Positions 34,684 through 45,569 of a stretch of 64,000 nucleotides of DNA are shown here, piece by piece. The notes beneath the pieces are model-generated. The model was not told the DNA's origin and made no database searches. It saw nothing but the letters and a program-made list of their open reading frames with translations. The DNA lies in NCBI GenBank assembly GCA_021234155.1, contig JAJEKV010000002.1:4353795-4417794 (forward strand). Direction: 5' to 3'. Numbering within the stretch: the stretch's first letter is position 1; each line of letters begins with the position of its first letter. Position numbers and translations under genes: made by a program. The stretch comes from Isoetes taiwanensis. Lineage: Eukaryota; Streptophyta; Lycopodiopsida; Isoetales; Isoetaceae.

Positions 34684-34716
34684 AGTGAAGTTCTCGACTC
34701 GTGGGTCGAGAACCAG
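34684..34716. repeat. TTTCTCGAC palindromic motif, copy 4 (intronic)
   Basis: gttctcgactcgtgggtcga then gaaccagg. It lies inside a probable intron whose acceptor (minus strand ttatcatttcag) is at about 34,648. Confidence 0.7.
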
Positions 34717-36365
34717 GGCACTCAATGAAAATATGTTATGTGGAGTCACTTCTCTCTTATTCTCGCCAGCACTTGTTCGACTGCATCGTCCTCCGTGCTC
34801 TATCAAGGGATCCACTTGAATATATTGGTCGTTGGGCACCTCCTCTTCTATTTTTCCTCCTCGTTGGTTGACTCATTTTTTTATTTACAAAGTGGTCATG
34901 CAGTGCATCCAAGTACGACTTTATGGGGTCAAGAAGGGCTTTGTTACCAACGATCGATTTTGACTTCATTCCATATAACATAGCCCCTTGGGAGAATAGC
35001 CCATTCAGGTACCACTCGCATACGATCTGTTCATCTTCAACCAAACTCGTAACAAAGTACTTTATAACCCTGGGGCATATTGGTATCTTGTGGATATGAC
35101 CTATGCGTCCATCGGTGCTCACCTTGTCAAATGATGGCACATCCTTCATGAATTTTCCACCCTTTCAGGGATCCAGATTCTCGTTCAAGGCCATGAACTT
35201 ATCCACATACGGGAGTTCACTTGACCACCACTTGTTGAAGTCAATACTATCATGGCGAGATACTAAAACCAATATAACGTCTGCAAAACTTGGCCTTTAG
35301 AAGACCGACTCTGCACTCACGTTCTATCTCATATATGGAATACAAGATCCTTTTTTGAAAGTTAATATCTGCTGCCCTGAGTGCCAGCATGTAGAAGACA
35401 AGGAAACTGAAAGTATCCACTTCTATCATATCCAAACAAGTCTTGTACCACTGATCCAGATCAGCCTTCTCATAGAACAAGGTCGGGTCTTCAATCATGT
35501 TCATGACAAACAATGACACAGGCCTGGGGGCTAGTTCTAGTCCACCAAAACCCTTGTGACCCAATGTCACCAAGTACGATGAAGAGGTGGAGTCTGCTTT
35601 GAAAGGCACAATGTCGAAAACCAGCTTGCATTTTAGAAGCACTTGGGCACTCTTTGGAAACGGTTCTGTTTTGATGTTTCACTGCAGCTTGGTGTTGATT
35701 ATAGCTGGCACAATCGTTTTAGCTCTTTCATACCTTCATCCTCAAGCTTGGCCTTTTCCTTGAAGTACTCAAAATCTTAGTTCTCTTTGCAGGTAATATT
35801 GCAAAATTCCGTGATGCCCTCCTCGCACGTGTCCTCTTTAGCACCATGGCATAGTCCTTTGCATCTTGCATTTTTGAGTTTCTTGTCTTTCTCAGAAGTA
35901 TTGTGTCGTCCAGTATTTTGCTTTGCAGATCTAGCGTACCCATCTCTGTCAAGCCCTGTATCCTCTTCATAAACTTCCTATCAAAAAGTTTAGGGTCTGA
36001 TTTTTGTGGCAACTCTTCGTTACTGTCCTTCAGCATACCTCCCTGCCACAATGCCTAGATCTCAGTCCACTTTTGCCAGATTTCTTCATTGCAAAGTATC
36101 AGGTCGTATTGATCTGATAGCAATTCCCTGGCCTTTCTTGTAGGTTTCCTTTTCTTTCCATCTTCATCATCGGCCTCATCATCTTGCCGGCCCTCTATAA
36201 GTACACACCTGCACAGTCTTTCGAAAATCTTCCATTTTTCTGAAGGCACCTTGTTTTCCCTTGGCCGTTGCGGACATCCCAATGCCTTCCATTACTGCCT
36301 TGCATCTATTATTTGGTCGGGATAGGGGCTGCAGACATAAGATTCAAGTTAGTCGACTGACGCTC

Positions 36366-36810
36366 GAACAGAGGACTAGAGCAGAGGACTTTCTCGACTC
36401 ACAAGTCGAGAAAGTTGTCTCTGGGTTGGTTAGCATTAGACCAGAGGACGCTCGAACAGAGGACTAGAGCAGAGGACTTTCTCGACTTGCGAGTCATGCG
36501 GGTTGTGGATGGCCAGCATTCGGTGAGAGCAGCACAAGTGTTGCAGACCAAAAAAGATATCCCACAGAAGATCAAGAAGCTCTATAGGAAGCGAGAGTGC
36601 AGGGTTTTGTCAGCGGACAATCCATCCATCGAGCTAGTGAGCATCAGTCATTGCCAGACTACTACCGCTATGTCAAGTACCCATTTTCACCATCTCCTAA
36701 ACCCAGAGGGCACTTTCTCGACTCACAGGTCGAGAAAGTTACCCCTGGGCTGCATAGCACTAGACCAGAGGACTAGACCAGAGGCCACTTTCTCGACTAG
36801 GAGATGGTCA
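36366..36810. repeat. Cluster of TTTCTCGAC palindromes with cagaggactaga spacer
   Basis: Copies at 36,388-36,416 and 36,711-36,738 are complete palindromes (ctttctcgactcacaagtcg then agaaag). Half or diverged copies lie at 36,474-36,496 and 36,784-36,803. Between them phrases such as 'gaccagaggac' and 'cagaggactagagcagagga' recur. Confidence 0.75.
36494..36632 (+). pseudogene. Inverted duplicate of the DGQHS exon
   Basis: Plus-strand translation gives VVDGQHSVRAAQVLQTKKDI, then KIKKLYRKRECRVLSADNP, the same segment that is encoded on the minus strand at about 36,808-36,955. By eye about 90% of bases agree. The two arms face each other across about 175 bases of palindrome-rich sequence. Confidence 0.85.
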
Positions 36811-37280
36811 CTAGCTAGCTTGATGGGTGGAGTGTCCGCTGACAACACCCTGCACTCCCGCTTCCTATAGAGCTTCTTGATCCTCTGTGGGACATCTTTT
36901 TTGGTGTGCAACACCTGTGCTTCTCTCACCGAATGCTGGCCATCCACAACCCAAAACCTCACATATTTGCTTTTCAGCTCCTCTTTCGTGCTCCCACTGA
37001 ACAATTCATCAGTTTTCCTGTTGAAAGGTATCACGTCGCCTGGCATTGGATCCGCCACAGGATGACGTACCATTAAGTTCAGGATCTCTAGCATATGGAC
37101 TGGATTGAACTCCTTGTAATTAAACAAAACGATATTGTTGGTGCGTACTTTAACTGCATGAGGCCCAACTGTTGGAATGTGTCCCCCTTTAGTGTAATGC
37201 GACTTCATTGCTCTTTGAGTATTATAATAACTCGTCTCTTCTATAAAATTCCAGAATTTGGAGATTATGGATTTTGAAAC

Positions 37281-37709
37281 ATGAGACACTCTTTGAGGAA
37301 AAACTTCATTAGCCGCGAGACCTTTATAGATGTGCAGATATCTTGTCATTTCATTGTGCTACTAATAAAGCTATTTAGGGAAAAGTTCAAGAAACCAGCA
37401 GCACCATTGCAATGTACAAGTTCTGACGCATGCGAGATTTTTTTTTCTAATGTTGGTGGTATGGTAAGGAATGAGAGATCCTACACAGGAGCTGATCTAC
37501 TTGAAAGTGCTAGTGCATTAAATAGGATTATGGGATTTTTTGCTTTATCAGAACTAATCTTTTCTGCTGCACATACCAAACAAGAAAACATTTGGCAACT
37601 TCTTGAGTGTCAAATTGAAGAAGATGGTGAAAAACTAGATTGTGACTTGTCTGATTACAGTCATGTGAGCACGGATGAACAAATTATACAGGCATTAGAA
37701 GAAGGGTGA
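37281..37709 (+). pseudogene. Transposon-like ORF of unknown family, 5' part
   Basis: A 142-residue open frame with the striking segment LQCTSSDACEIFFSNVGGMV then RNERSYTGADLLESASALNR, followed by an acidic C-terminal part (QIEEDGEKLDCDLSDYSH). The S-S/T-D-A-C-E-x-F-F-S signature resembles the C-terminal core of large eukaryotic DNA transposases, but I cannot name the superfamily. It runs into the 5' LTR of the gypsy element, and its continuation appears to be 44,852-45,567. Confidence 0.5.
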
Positions 37710-37751
37710 TTATATGCAAAAGAATTATGTAACTATGTCGGTATATGCCGT

Positions 37752-38671
37752 TACAGGTGCTCCCAAGGGCATAGCCGGAATTGGGCCCTTGACGGACGTC
37801 CATGAGCACGGGGGTACTATTGGTCGCGATTGCCGGGCAGTTGTGATTTAATGGGCTTCGTTGACTGTAACCAGTCTACGGTGCCTGGATGCGGGGTAAA
37901 TGGTAATAATGGCTAAGCAACGGATAATGGGTTGCTAGGCAGGGCACTAATATCACTAAGTATTAGTGCGGAAAGAGCTAGCGGGGTTGCGGGCAAGAGA
38001 TTCATATGGGTGCATGGTTGGCAAAGTTATATTAATGTTAATATAACTTACTAGGGGCCAATGCTATTAAAATATATGAATACAATGTTAGCTATGGTTT
38101 TAAATAAACATTAAAGGGACACATGGCATCGAAATATTGGGTGGGTCTTAAGTCTGATATAGAACAGAAGGAAACGAGTTCGTGGATGAAATCCGGATGC
38201 CAGATCTCTAAGTTGAGCTCCAGAGCATGGAATCAGATCGAATCAAGGCCTAATCTGGCCGGTTTTGGTCTGACAGGACTGCTAGTTAACTCTAGTTGGC
38301 AGATTATAAAGCCTAAAGGAAGAAATAGGATGTGGTACAAAAAACCGGGTTAATGAAATTGGAAGCCGATTCTGCTATGATTGATCTCTGTTTGATTCAA
38401 GGATTGACCCATTGGGTCGGATTTGCAACCTAAGGCTGTGCTGGTGATCCTAAGGCAGATTGCTACTGCCAAGGATTGATTTGGGTGAAGAACTAGTTGG
38501 TGCTAACCCGCGAGGATTCATTGAAAGAATCTGGATTGCTGTGGGAACTTTGCATAGCAGCAACCAGCGTGATTAGCGAGGGGGATCCGGGATCCAAGGT
38601 GAGGGTGGAAGCTAGTCAGCGTTAATACGCGACAAAGATTATTCTTAAGGAAAAACATTTGTGCTGTAACA
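37752..38671 (+). repeat. Ty3/gypsy 5' LTR
   Basis: Matches 43,956-44,851 throughout, from gtgctcccaagggcat to ttgtgctgtaaca. About 0.92 kb. Confidence 0.9.
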
Positions 38672-38672
38672 G

Positions 38673-38684
38673 TGGTATCAGAGC
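38673..38684 (+). other. Primer-binding site (initiator Met-tRNA)
   Basis: TGGTATCAGAGC directly follows the 5' LTR end (TGTAACA) and is the standard plant iMet PBS. Confidence 0.92.
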
Positions 38685-38718
38685 CCAGAGATTGTACAAG
38701 AACTCTGAGAGTTCTTTG

Positions 38719-39527
38719 ATGGCAGAAATGGACGAGAAAAGTTCTGTCTTCCAAACCACTTGGGAAGTGGAGAAGCATGAAGTGGAGAGTGTTTCAGTCC
38801 AAGAGTTGGCTGAAAACTTAGCATATCTTCAAGGGAAGATGGCGTCCATTGAACAAGAAGTCAATAAATTAGTTACTAAGCAATGCAGTTTAATTGTTGA
38901 AGTACTTGAAGAAGATACCAAGGGTATTTCTTCACAAGTCCCTTCCCAGGGAAGTTTTGACTGCTTGAATGAACTTATGGCTTATCGTCAGTTGCATACG
39001 GTTTGCAACAAACTGGGGAATTAAGAACCTATGAGCAAGAGCTTCGGAACCTGCTTGCAATTGTTCAGCCTCTAGATGATGAAAGTCAGGTTTTTTATTT
39101 TATGCGTGGCATAAATGACACTGCACTTAAAATGAAGCTTAAGAGACTGCATCCAAGGGATTTGGATATAGCAGTATTCTATGCTTGCATATGCAGTCAA
39201 CCAAGCAGAAGGTTTAGCCTAAAAGACGAAGAACAACCGGGTTGTTCGAGTAGTTTTAATGGGCACAATTCCAGTTCTCAACCAAGACGGGAAGTTCTGG
39301 GTGGCTCTAAGGAAAAGGATGGTATTAACGAGGTTAATACAGATAAACATTGTTTGGGTTGTGGGAAAAGAGGACATGATGTATGGAATTGTCCTAACAT
39401 TCAATCAAGTTACCTCAGGGGCTTGATTGAAAACTATAGTGAAGTTCTCGAGAAAGAAAAAAAACTAATAGCAAAATTGACTTTGCTACTTAGACAAATT
39501 TCTTTTATTACTTGTAGGCACAAGTAA
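38719..39527 (+). pseudogene. gypsy gag with CCHC zinc knuckle
   Basis: An N-terminal coiled-coil-like start (38,719-39,024) and, after a frameshift, a capsid/nucleocapsid part (39,003-39,527) with DESQVFYFMRGIN and a CCHC knuckle C-LG-C-GKRG-H-DVWN-C. It would package element RNA. Broken by the frame change near 39,010. Confidence 0.82.
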
Positions 39528-40179
39528 TGGGCAGTTAGAAAATTGTTAGATGTAAGTATTCGAATTAGTTCAAGGAACTATAGTAAGGTATGTTTTTTTT
39601 TATATATCTCAATTTTACGGTTATAATGCAATAGGTGCAATTATAATTTGGGTAAGTATATTTTGGTAATATACAAAACTTACAAGATTATAACTAATCC
39701 TAGTACGCACCTAGTTAAGGTCATGTGAAAAAAGGATTAAAACCATAGGAATTTTGGCTAAGCGACGGGGTCGACTTAGTGGACCAAATTCTTATGAAGA
39801 AATAGATAATACTATTTAAGGTGAAAGTTGCTTGTTCGACTTTTCTAAGTAAATGTAGGGAATACTCCCAATGACTAGGAATTGGTCAAGATCAAGGAAT
39901 AATTCCAAGTCATGTAAACCTTTAAAGGTTTAAGCCATAGAATTGCCTCGGGCAATTTAAGGGGCACTTGGGTTATATTCTTAGGACTCTTACAAGTCTG
40001 TGTTTAGAAAAGAATGCAATTGGGAATTGCATGTAAGAAGATAGCTTTTTCTTGATGGATATCATGCCTGATGATGACATGGTTAGGTCTTGTAATTCTA
40101 TGCATGTAAACATTGAACTAGGTTCAGATGTAAATCAAGAATTACAAAATCTTTTGGAAAGATTAAAAGATCTTTTGCA

Positions 40180-41110
40180 CCTTTAAGGATGTTTTTCCAG
40201 AAGAGTTACCTGAGGGACCACCGCCTTCGCGGGGTATCGAGCACGAAATTGAGCTTGAACTAGGGGTCAAGCCCATGGCACGTGCTCCCTACCGTTTAAG
40301 TCCTCTAGAACTTGAAGAGGTTAAAAAGCAAGTGAGAGAATTGTTAAGCAAAGGTTTTGTACGACCAAGTAGATCACCTTTTGCGAGTCCCGTTTGCTTG
40401 CTAAGAAAAAGGACGGTACTATGCGGATGTGCATAGATTGCAGGAAGCAACAAAAGAAAGCATGACGGGATAGATATCCTTTACCCGGTCGATGATATTA
40501 CGGATCATCTTGGCGGTGCCAAATGGTAGATATCATCAGATTAGGATTAAAGGAAGGGGCGAACCTAAAAGCGCATTGAGAACTCATCAAGGGCATTATC
40601 GCGTTTACGGTTATGCCGTTTGGGAAACTACGAATCGCCCACAACATTTATCGACTAATGAATCAAGTGTTCTCTCGAACAATTGGACAAGTTTGTTGAG
40701 GTCTTTTTAGATGATATTCTCATCTATTATAAGAACTGTTGAAGAACATTTGGCTCATTTGGAACACGTTCGCCGGGAATTTTGTGGGACCACAAGCTCT
40801 ATGCAAAGATTTCCAAATGTGATTTCTTTAAAAACGAGTGGCTTATTTGGGACATATCTCGTGCGGTGACGGTGTCTCCCAGATCGCCAAGGTACAAGTA
40901 GTACAACAATGGCTCCCACCGAAAACGTTTTGAGTTCTGAAGTTTTTGGGGTTAGCAACGTACTACTTAAAGTTTGTTCTTAAAATTCTCTAAAGCTGTT
41001 GCTCCTCTCACTGATCTTTTGAAAAAGATCACGATTTTGTGTGGGGGAGAGAGCAGCAAGAGGCGTTTCGGCACATTAAGGATTTGCTAGTAAGCAGTCC
41101 TATGCTAAAA
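40180..41110 (+). pseudogene. gypsy reverse transcriptase, heavily frameshifted
   Basis: Readable pieces: FPEELPEGPPPSRGIEHEIE, then APYRLSPLELEEVKKQVREL, LLSKGFVRPSRSPFASPVCL, then RMCIDC and MPFGK further on. These are the start and motifs of a gypsy RT. At least five frame changes and several stops occur between 40,400 and 41,100. The 39,530-40,180 gap probably held the protease, which I cannot see. Confidence 0.85.
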
Positions 41111-41175
41111 GTGTCGGATTTGAATCAGGCATTCGAGGTCTATATCGACGGCCATGCGGGCAGCGTGGGGCGATA

Positions 41176-41636
41176 TTGATGCAGCAGGGTCATGTAGTGG
41201 CTTATGAAAGTCGGAAACTAAGTCCTGCAGAAAGGAACTATGCAACCTACGAGCAAGAATTGCTGGCCATTGTGCATGCGTTAAAGACGTGGAGGCACTA
41301 CTTACGTAGTGGGACGAGCCAAGAGCCGCGCAAGTTTATCCTCTATTCTGACCATAAACCATTAAGGTTCTTGCAAAGTCAAGCCAAAATTAGCCCGAGA
41401 CAGGCTAGGTGGCTCGACTTCCTCCATGAATTCCATTTTTCCATTGAGCATACACCTGGCAAAAATAATCCAGTTGCCGGTGCGTTATCAAGGGTTCAAC
41501 ATATAAACATGTTAACAACTTTAGCAAGTGATCTTATACAAAGGATCAAGGATGCATATCCTGAGGATCAGCAAGATCCGGCGATGGTCAAGCTCGGGGA
41601 GCTATGGACTGAGCAAGAGGGTTTGCATTTCTATAA
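41176..41636 (+). pseudogene. gypsy RNase H domain
   Basis: VVAYESRKLSPAERNYATYE, then LLAIVHALKTWRHYL, LYSDHKPLRFL and ARWLDFLHEFHFSIEHTPGK: the RNase H region of Ty3/gypsy pol in a single frame. Interrupted at about 41,637 by a LINE in reverse orientation. Confidence 0.92.
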
Positions 41637-42558
41637 GAATAGAATAGAATAGAATATGATTTTATCGTCCACGGAGACCAACTGGCCTATGGGACCCAAG
41701 TAGAAAGAGAAAGAAGCGGTATTACCGTGATTAAAACCCCCCCCGAAGGGTTTAGGGAAAACCTTAGTAGCAATAAGGATGTTGACATACGCGAATTATA
41801 TACATAATCACAAGCTGGTGAGGTTAATGTCTGACGGGGGGCATAAGCGAAGTCCGCGTGATCCATTACCTCTCGAGGTACGATCCCAACAAACCCTACG
41901 AGGTGGGTGCTTTCGAGTGGCTCATGCAAGGCCTGATGGGGCACAACTAGCCGGCATACCGAGCCCGATATGCTCATGACGGACAGGCCCTCGAGGGCGG
42001 ATTTCATCCCCAATGGCTGTTGACAAAGTGGACAGACTGGCCCTCACGCTGCTCCAGAATCCATCTCCCCGTCTCAATCGCGAGGTGGTGCACCTGCGCT
42101 TTAATGGAAGCAATCACCTCCCGGCTTTTTTCATGGGTAGATGGGTGCACAGTAGTGGTGTGGGCCCTCGTGAGCATGGGATTAACTCGGCTGTCGATAA
42201 TTTGCCACCTTGACATGTGACAGGGCCTCGATCCCAAAGCTTGGCCATGAAAACCGGGTCGCCGGTGGCATGCACCGGTCCACATCTCAGGTGCCTGCAC
42301 ATTCCATAGCTGAGAACCACCTGGCTTGCTTGTCTTTCCAAGTTGTGCTTTGAGTCGCCAAGGGCCCCATCGCCCTTGCCAAAGCAAGGTTGGGCAGCCG
42401 GCTTCATCCATAGCCACCACCTTCCGAAGTAAATAATGGACGCCAGCTTGACCCTCAGAATGGAAGGAAGCCTTTCCTCCGAGCAAGATCCGATATGGGA
42501 CGCGGGATTTCACTCCGGTGCCCGCCAAGAAGGCCTTCAGACTTTTCTAGATCGTTCC
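41637..42558 (-). mobile_element. LINE copy 2 nested in the gypsy element
   Basis: Reverse-complement of the 3' end of LINE copy 1: the tail (agaat)n, the gtccacggagaccaactggc 3' UTR phrase, the ccccccccgaagggttt hairpin and the post-RT coding region (RKVVAMDEAG, IASIKAQVHHLAIETGRW). Gypsy coding resumes at 42,559. Heavily 5'-truncated. Confidence 0.9.
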
Positions 42559-43645
42559 AAGTGGTGAGGAAGGGAAGGATTTATGTTCCTTTAAGTGGGA
42601 ACCTTAGGGAGTCAATTCTACGTGAGCACCATGACACTCCACAAGCTGGGCATGGAGGTGAATGGAAGATATATGAGTTGGTTAAAAGGTTCTACTAGTG
42701 GCCAAAGTTGCAAGATCAAGTCAAGAACTTGGTAAGTCACTGCTTGGTACAAACCCTCCCTTGGTAAGTTACAACCCCTCCCTATACCAAATGAATGCTG
42801 GGAAAGCGTGAGTACGGACTTTATAGTCGCATTACCTAGAACTGCTAGGCAACATACTCAAATTTTGGTAATAGTGGATCGGTTAACTAAGTATGCTAAG
42901 TTTATAGCATTAAAAGGGGAGGCTACGTGACATGACGTAGCAGTTGCCTATATGCAAAACATGTTTCCAACTTTTGGACTTCCTTTGTTCATTGTGAGTG
43001 ATCGGGACACAAAGTTCATGGGTCACTTCTGGAGAGATCTCATGAAAGGATTGATGATCCGATTATACATGAGTAGTGGAAATCATCCACAAATGGATGG
43101 TCAAACTGAGCGCATAAACATGATCTTAGAGGACATGTTGCAAAGTTTTGTCCACGAGAAGCAGTATAGGTGGGAAGACTATTTACCTTATCTAGAGTTC
43201 GCTTATAATAATAGCCATCATACGGGAATTCGGATGACTCCTTTTGTGACTATGATGGGCCGAAAACCCAAGGGCTTATTCTGGTATGCACAAGTACCTT
43301 AGAACCGAAGTTGCAGTATACATGCTTCATGATATGGATGCAATCATGCGGCAATGCAAGAAAGCGTTGCGAAAAGCTCAAGATAGGGCATGAACGTCTG
43401 CAAATCAGCATAGACGAGATATCTCTTATGCGGAAAGGTGATCATGTTTTCTTACAGGTCGTTTATCCTTCGGCATTTAGAATGAACATATTACGGCCTT
43501 TAACCAAACATCGGGTGCCCAAACTTACTCCCTTGTTATGCTGGACCTTTTAGGATTACTAAAAAGGATCGGGAAACTTGATATCACGAGTTGAACTTAC
43601 CACGAGGAAGTAGAGATCCATGCGTGTTTCATGTAAGTCGGTGAA
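42559..43645 (+). pseudogene. gypsy integrase
   Basis: GRIYVPLSGNLRESILREHH begins the zinc-binding H2C2 domain. The core follows with STDFIVALPR (first Asp), IVSDRDTKFMGHFW (second Asp) and HPQMDGQTERIN (Glu). After a stop come the C-terminal MRKGDHVFLQV and CVFHVSR pieces. Stops at about 42,697, 42,928 and 43,300 disable it. Confidence 0.9.
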
Positions 43646-43935
43646 GGGCTATCTTGGATACACGCTAGCGTGGTTAGTCCATAAAGTATATCGTCGTCTT
43701 AAACTCCTGTAGTATCCGAGTCGTCTTAAACTCCCGTATGGTATCGTCGTCTTAAACTCCTCGTAGTAATGCCGAATGTCTTCTAGATAAAGAGTTAGGC
43801 CATTGCGCAATAGGGATGTGGTAGAACATGCTAGAAGTTCGATTGGCGAGGACAGTCTCCTCGAGGATGCCACTGGGGGGAGAGAGGAATTTGTGCGGCG
43901 GTTCCCTCATCTAAAGGATCAGCAGGGGCAAGATC

Positions 43936-43955
43936 AAGCGGAGGGGAGAATATTC
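43936..43955 (+). other. Polypurine tract
   Basis: agcggaggggagaatattc lies immediately upstream of the TG that opens the 3' LTR. It would prime plus-strand DNA synthesis. Confidence 0.8.
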
Positions 43956-44851
43956 TGTGAGTGCTCCCAAGGGCATGGGCAGAATCCGGGACCTTAATGA
44001 GGGCGTCCATGAGCATGAGTGCTGTTGATTACATGATTACTTAAGGGCGATTGTGATTTAATGGTTGTGTAACGGTCTACGGTGGCGGGATGCGAGGTAA
44101 ATGGTAATAATGGCTAAGCAACGGTGGGTAATGGGTTGCTAGGCGGGGGCACTATCACTAAGTATTAGTCGCGAGGAAAAATAGCGAGGGTTGCGGGCAA
44201 GAGATTCATATGGGTGCATGGTTGGCAAAGTTATATTAATGTTAATATAACTTGCAAAGGAGCCAATGTTATTAAAATATATGAATACCAATGTTAGCTA
44301 TGGTTTTAAATAAACATTAAAGGGACACATGGCATCTTGGATGGAATCTTAAATCTGATATAGAACAGGAAACAAGTTCGTGGATGAAATCGGATGCCAG
44401 ATCTCTAAGTTGAGCTCCGAGCATGGAATCAAAATCGAATCAAAGCCCTAATCTGGCGGTTTTGGTGACCGGTACGCTAGTTAACTCAAGTTAGCGATTA
44501 TAAAACATAGAAGGAAGAAATAGGTTGTGGTACAAGGGTTAATGAAGTGGAAACCCGATTCTATTGTGATTGATCTGTTTGATTCAAGGATTGACCCATA
44601 GGAGTGGGATTTACTGCAACCTAAATTTGTCTTTGGTCATCTAAGAGCTGATTGCTGCGCGAAGTTGATTTGGGTGGCTTGGTTGGTGTGACGGGAGGAT
44701 TCATGAAAGATCCGGATTCTTTGTAGGAAACTTGCATAGCAGCAACCCGGCGTGGATTAGCGAGGGGGATCCGGGATCCAAGGTGAGGTGGAAACTAGTA
44801 AATTATCACAGCAAAAGATTGTTCTTAAGGAAAAAAATTTGTGCTGTAACA
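43956..44851 (+). repeat. Ty3/gypsy 3' LTR
   Basis: Starts TGTGAGTGCTCCC and ends TGTAACA, matching the 5' LTR with many small differences. Confidence 0.92.
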
Positions 44852-45567
44852 TATGTTGTAATGAAAGTGAAGATATGACTTGGTGGGACAAGCCATGGTT
44901 TAAAGAGGACTATTTCCATCCAGATTATTATAGACAACTAAAGAATGGATATTACGAGGATGAATCTGATATTTTTGAAAATAATCAAGAGAATGAGGAG
45001 AACAAAGGTACAGCAAATCAAAATGTAGCTACATCAATCCAAGAGTTCAATAATGATGATAGTAATGGAGATCTTGTTGCGGAATCAGAAATGAGGCACG
45101 TGTTTGATAAAACGGTAGATGATAAGGAAATGGAAAAGGATGCCAAATTTGAGAGGACTATGCAAATTGATGGCAAACAAATATGCAAGGCGACATTAGT
45201 GAGTCAACTTAACGGGAATCCTTGGCTCCCAAAGTATAGGCTAACTAGTAGAGTAAGAAATCAAGTTTGCTGCACAGGGGAGATTAAGAAAATAAATGCT
45301 GCAACTTCACTTGGAGTTGGGTCTGATTGCGCAGTATATTTCGAGATTGGACAAGAGAGCTCCACTAGAAAGCGTAAGCAATGTGCATCTTCTCACAAAA
45401 AAATAGAACATATTTGCTATTTGGGAAGAGTTTTGAGTATTATAAAGAAGATAGGTAAAGGATGGAGAGAAAGCAGAGAACTGATTGATTTAACGAATAG
45501 GCCATCTTGTATAGTGGAGGTCAACCTTGCTTGGTATAATGAGCACAAGGAGAAAAATATCTCATAG
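44852..45567 (+). pseudogene. Transposon-like ORF of unknown family, 3' part
   Basis: Immediately after the 3' LTR an open frame of about 238 codons continues to 45,567. It opens with a Cys/Trp-rich segment (ESEDMTWWDKPWFKEDYF), passes through an Asn/Glu-rich linker and ends with a basic, aromatic segment (GKGWRESRELIDL). It is probably the second half of the ORF at 37,281-37,709, split by the retrotransposon. No family is recognised. The ATG at 44,788 lies in the LTR and is not a native start. Confidence 0.5.
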
Positions 45568-45569
45568 TT

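Larger units (their letters stand above)
33189..37349 (-). pseudogene. Large unknown gene with ParB-like DGQHS motif and FCP1-like phosphatase region, decayed
   Basis: Minus-strand pieces lie in a consistent order. First (36,810-37,349) comes a 160-180-residue N-terminal block with VRFWVVDGQHSVREAQVL, resembling the DGQHR/ParB-like nuclease-fold motif. Then come charged middle blocks (36,055-36,282, 35,728-36,051, 35,250-35,642, 34,757-35,149), a good acceptor at about 34,648, and an FCP1/NIF-like HAD phosphatase region (33,900-34,597): FGINGVLAAVYQD, DRGFEVAI, HNIIIIDDSAYKRYH and ALKLISVL. The end is a basic tail (33,189-33,559) with a frameshift. In FCP1-like enzymes the first motif is DxDxT/V; here the first Asp is absent (FGINGV), so catalysis is unlikely even before the stops. 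The one-gene reading is inference from order and strand. Confidence 0.55.
37752..44851 (+). mobile_element. Ty3/gypsy LTR retrotransposon, full-length but dead, with nested LINE
   Basis: Order: 5' LTR, Met-tRNA primer-binding site, gag with CCHC knuckle, RT, RNase H, (LINE insertion), integrase, polypurine tract, 3' LTR. Pol order RT-RNaseH-IN defines Ty3/gypsy. Many frameshifts and stops occur throughout. The two LTRs differ by many substitutions and small indels, so the insertion is old. It sits inside a transposon-like ORF. A target duplication of TATGC/TATGT is possible but not clear because the 5' LTR edge is degraded. Confidence 0.9.

Noticed and set aside
41687-42220. Several overlapping ORFs on both strands within the nested LINE
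   Set aside because: Only the minus-strand frame matches the LINE; the others are antisense shadows.
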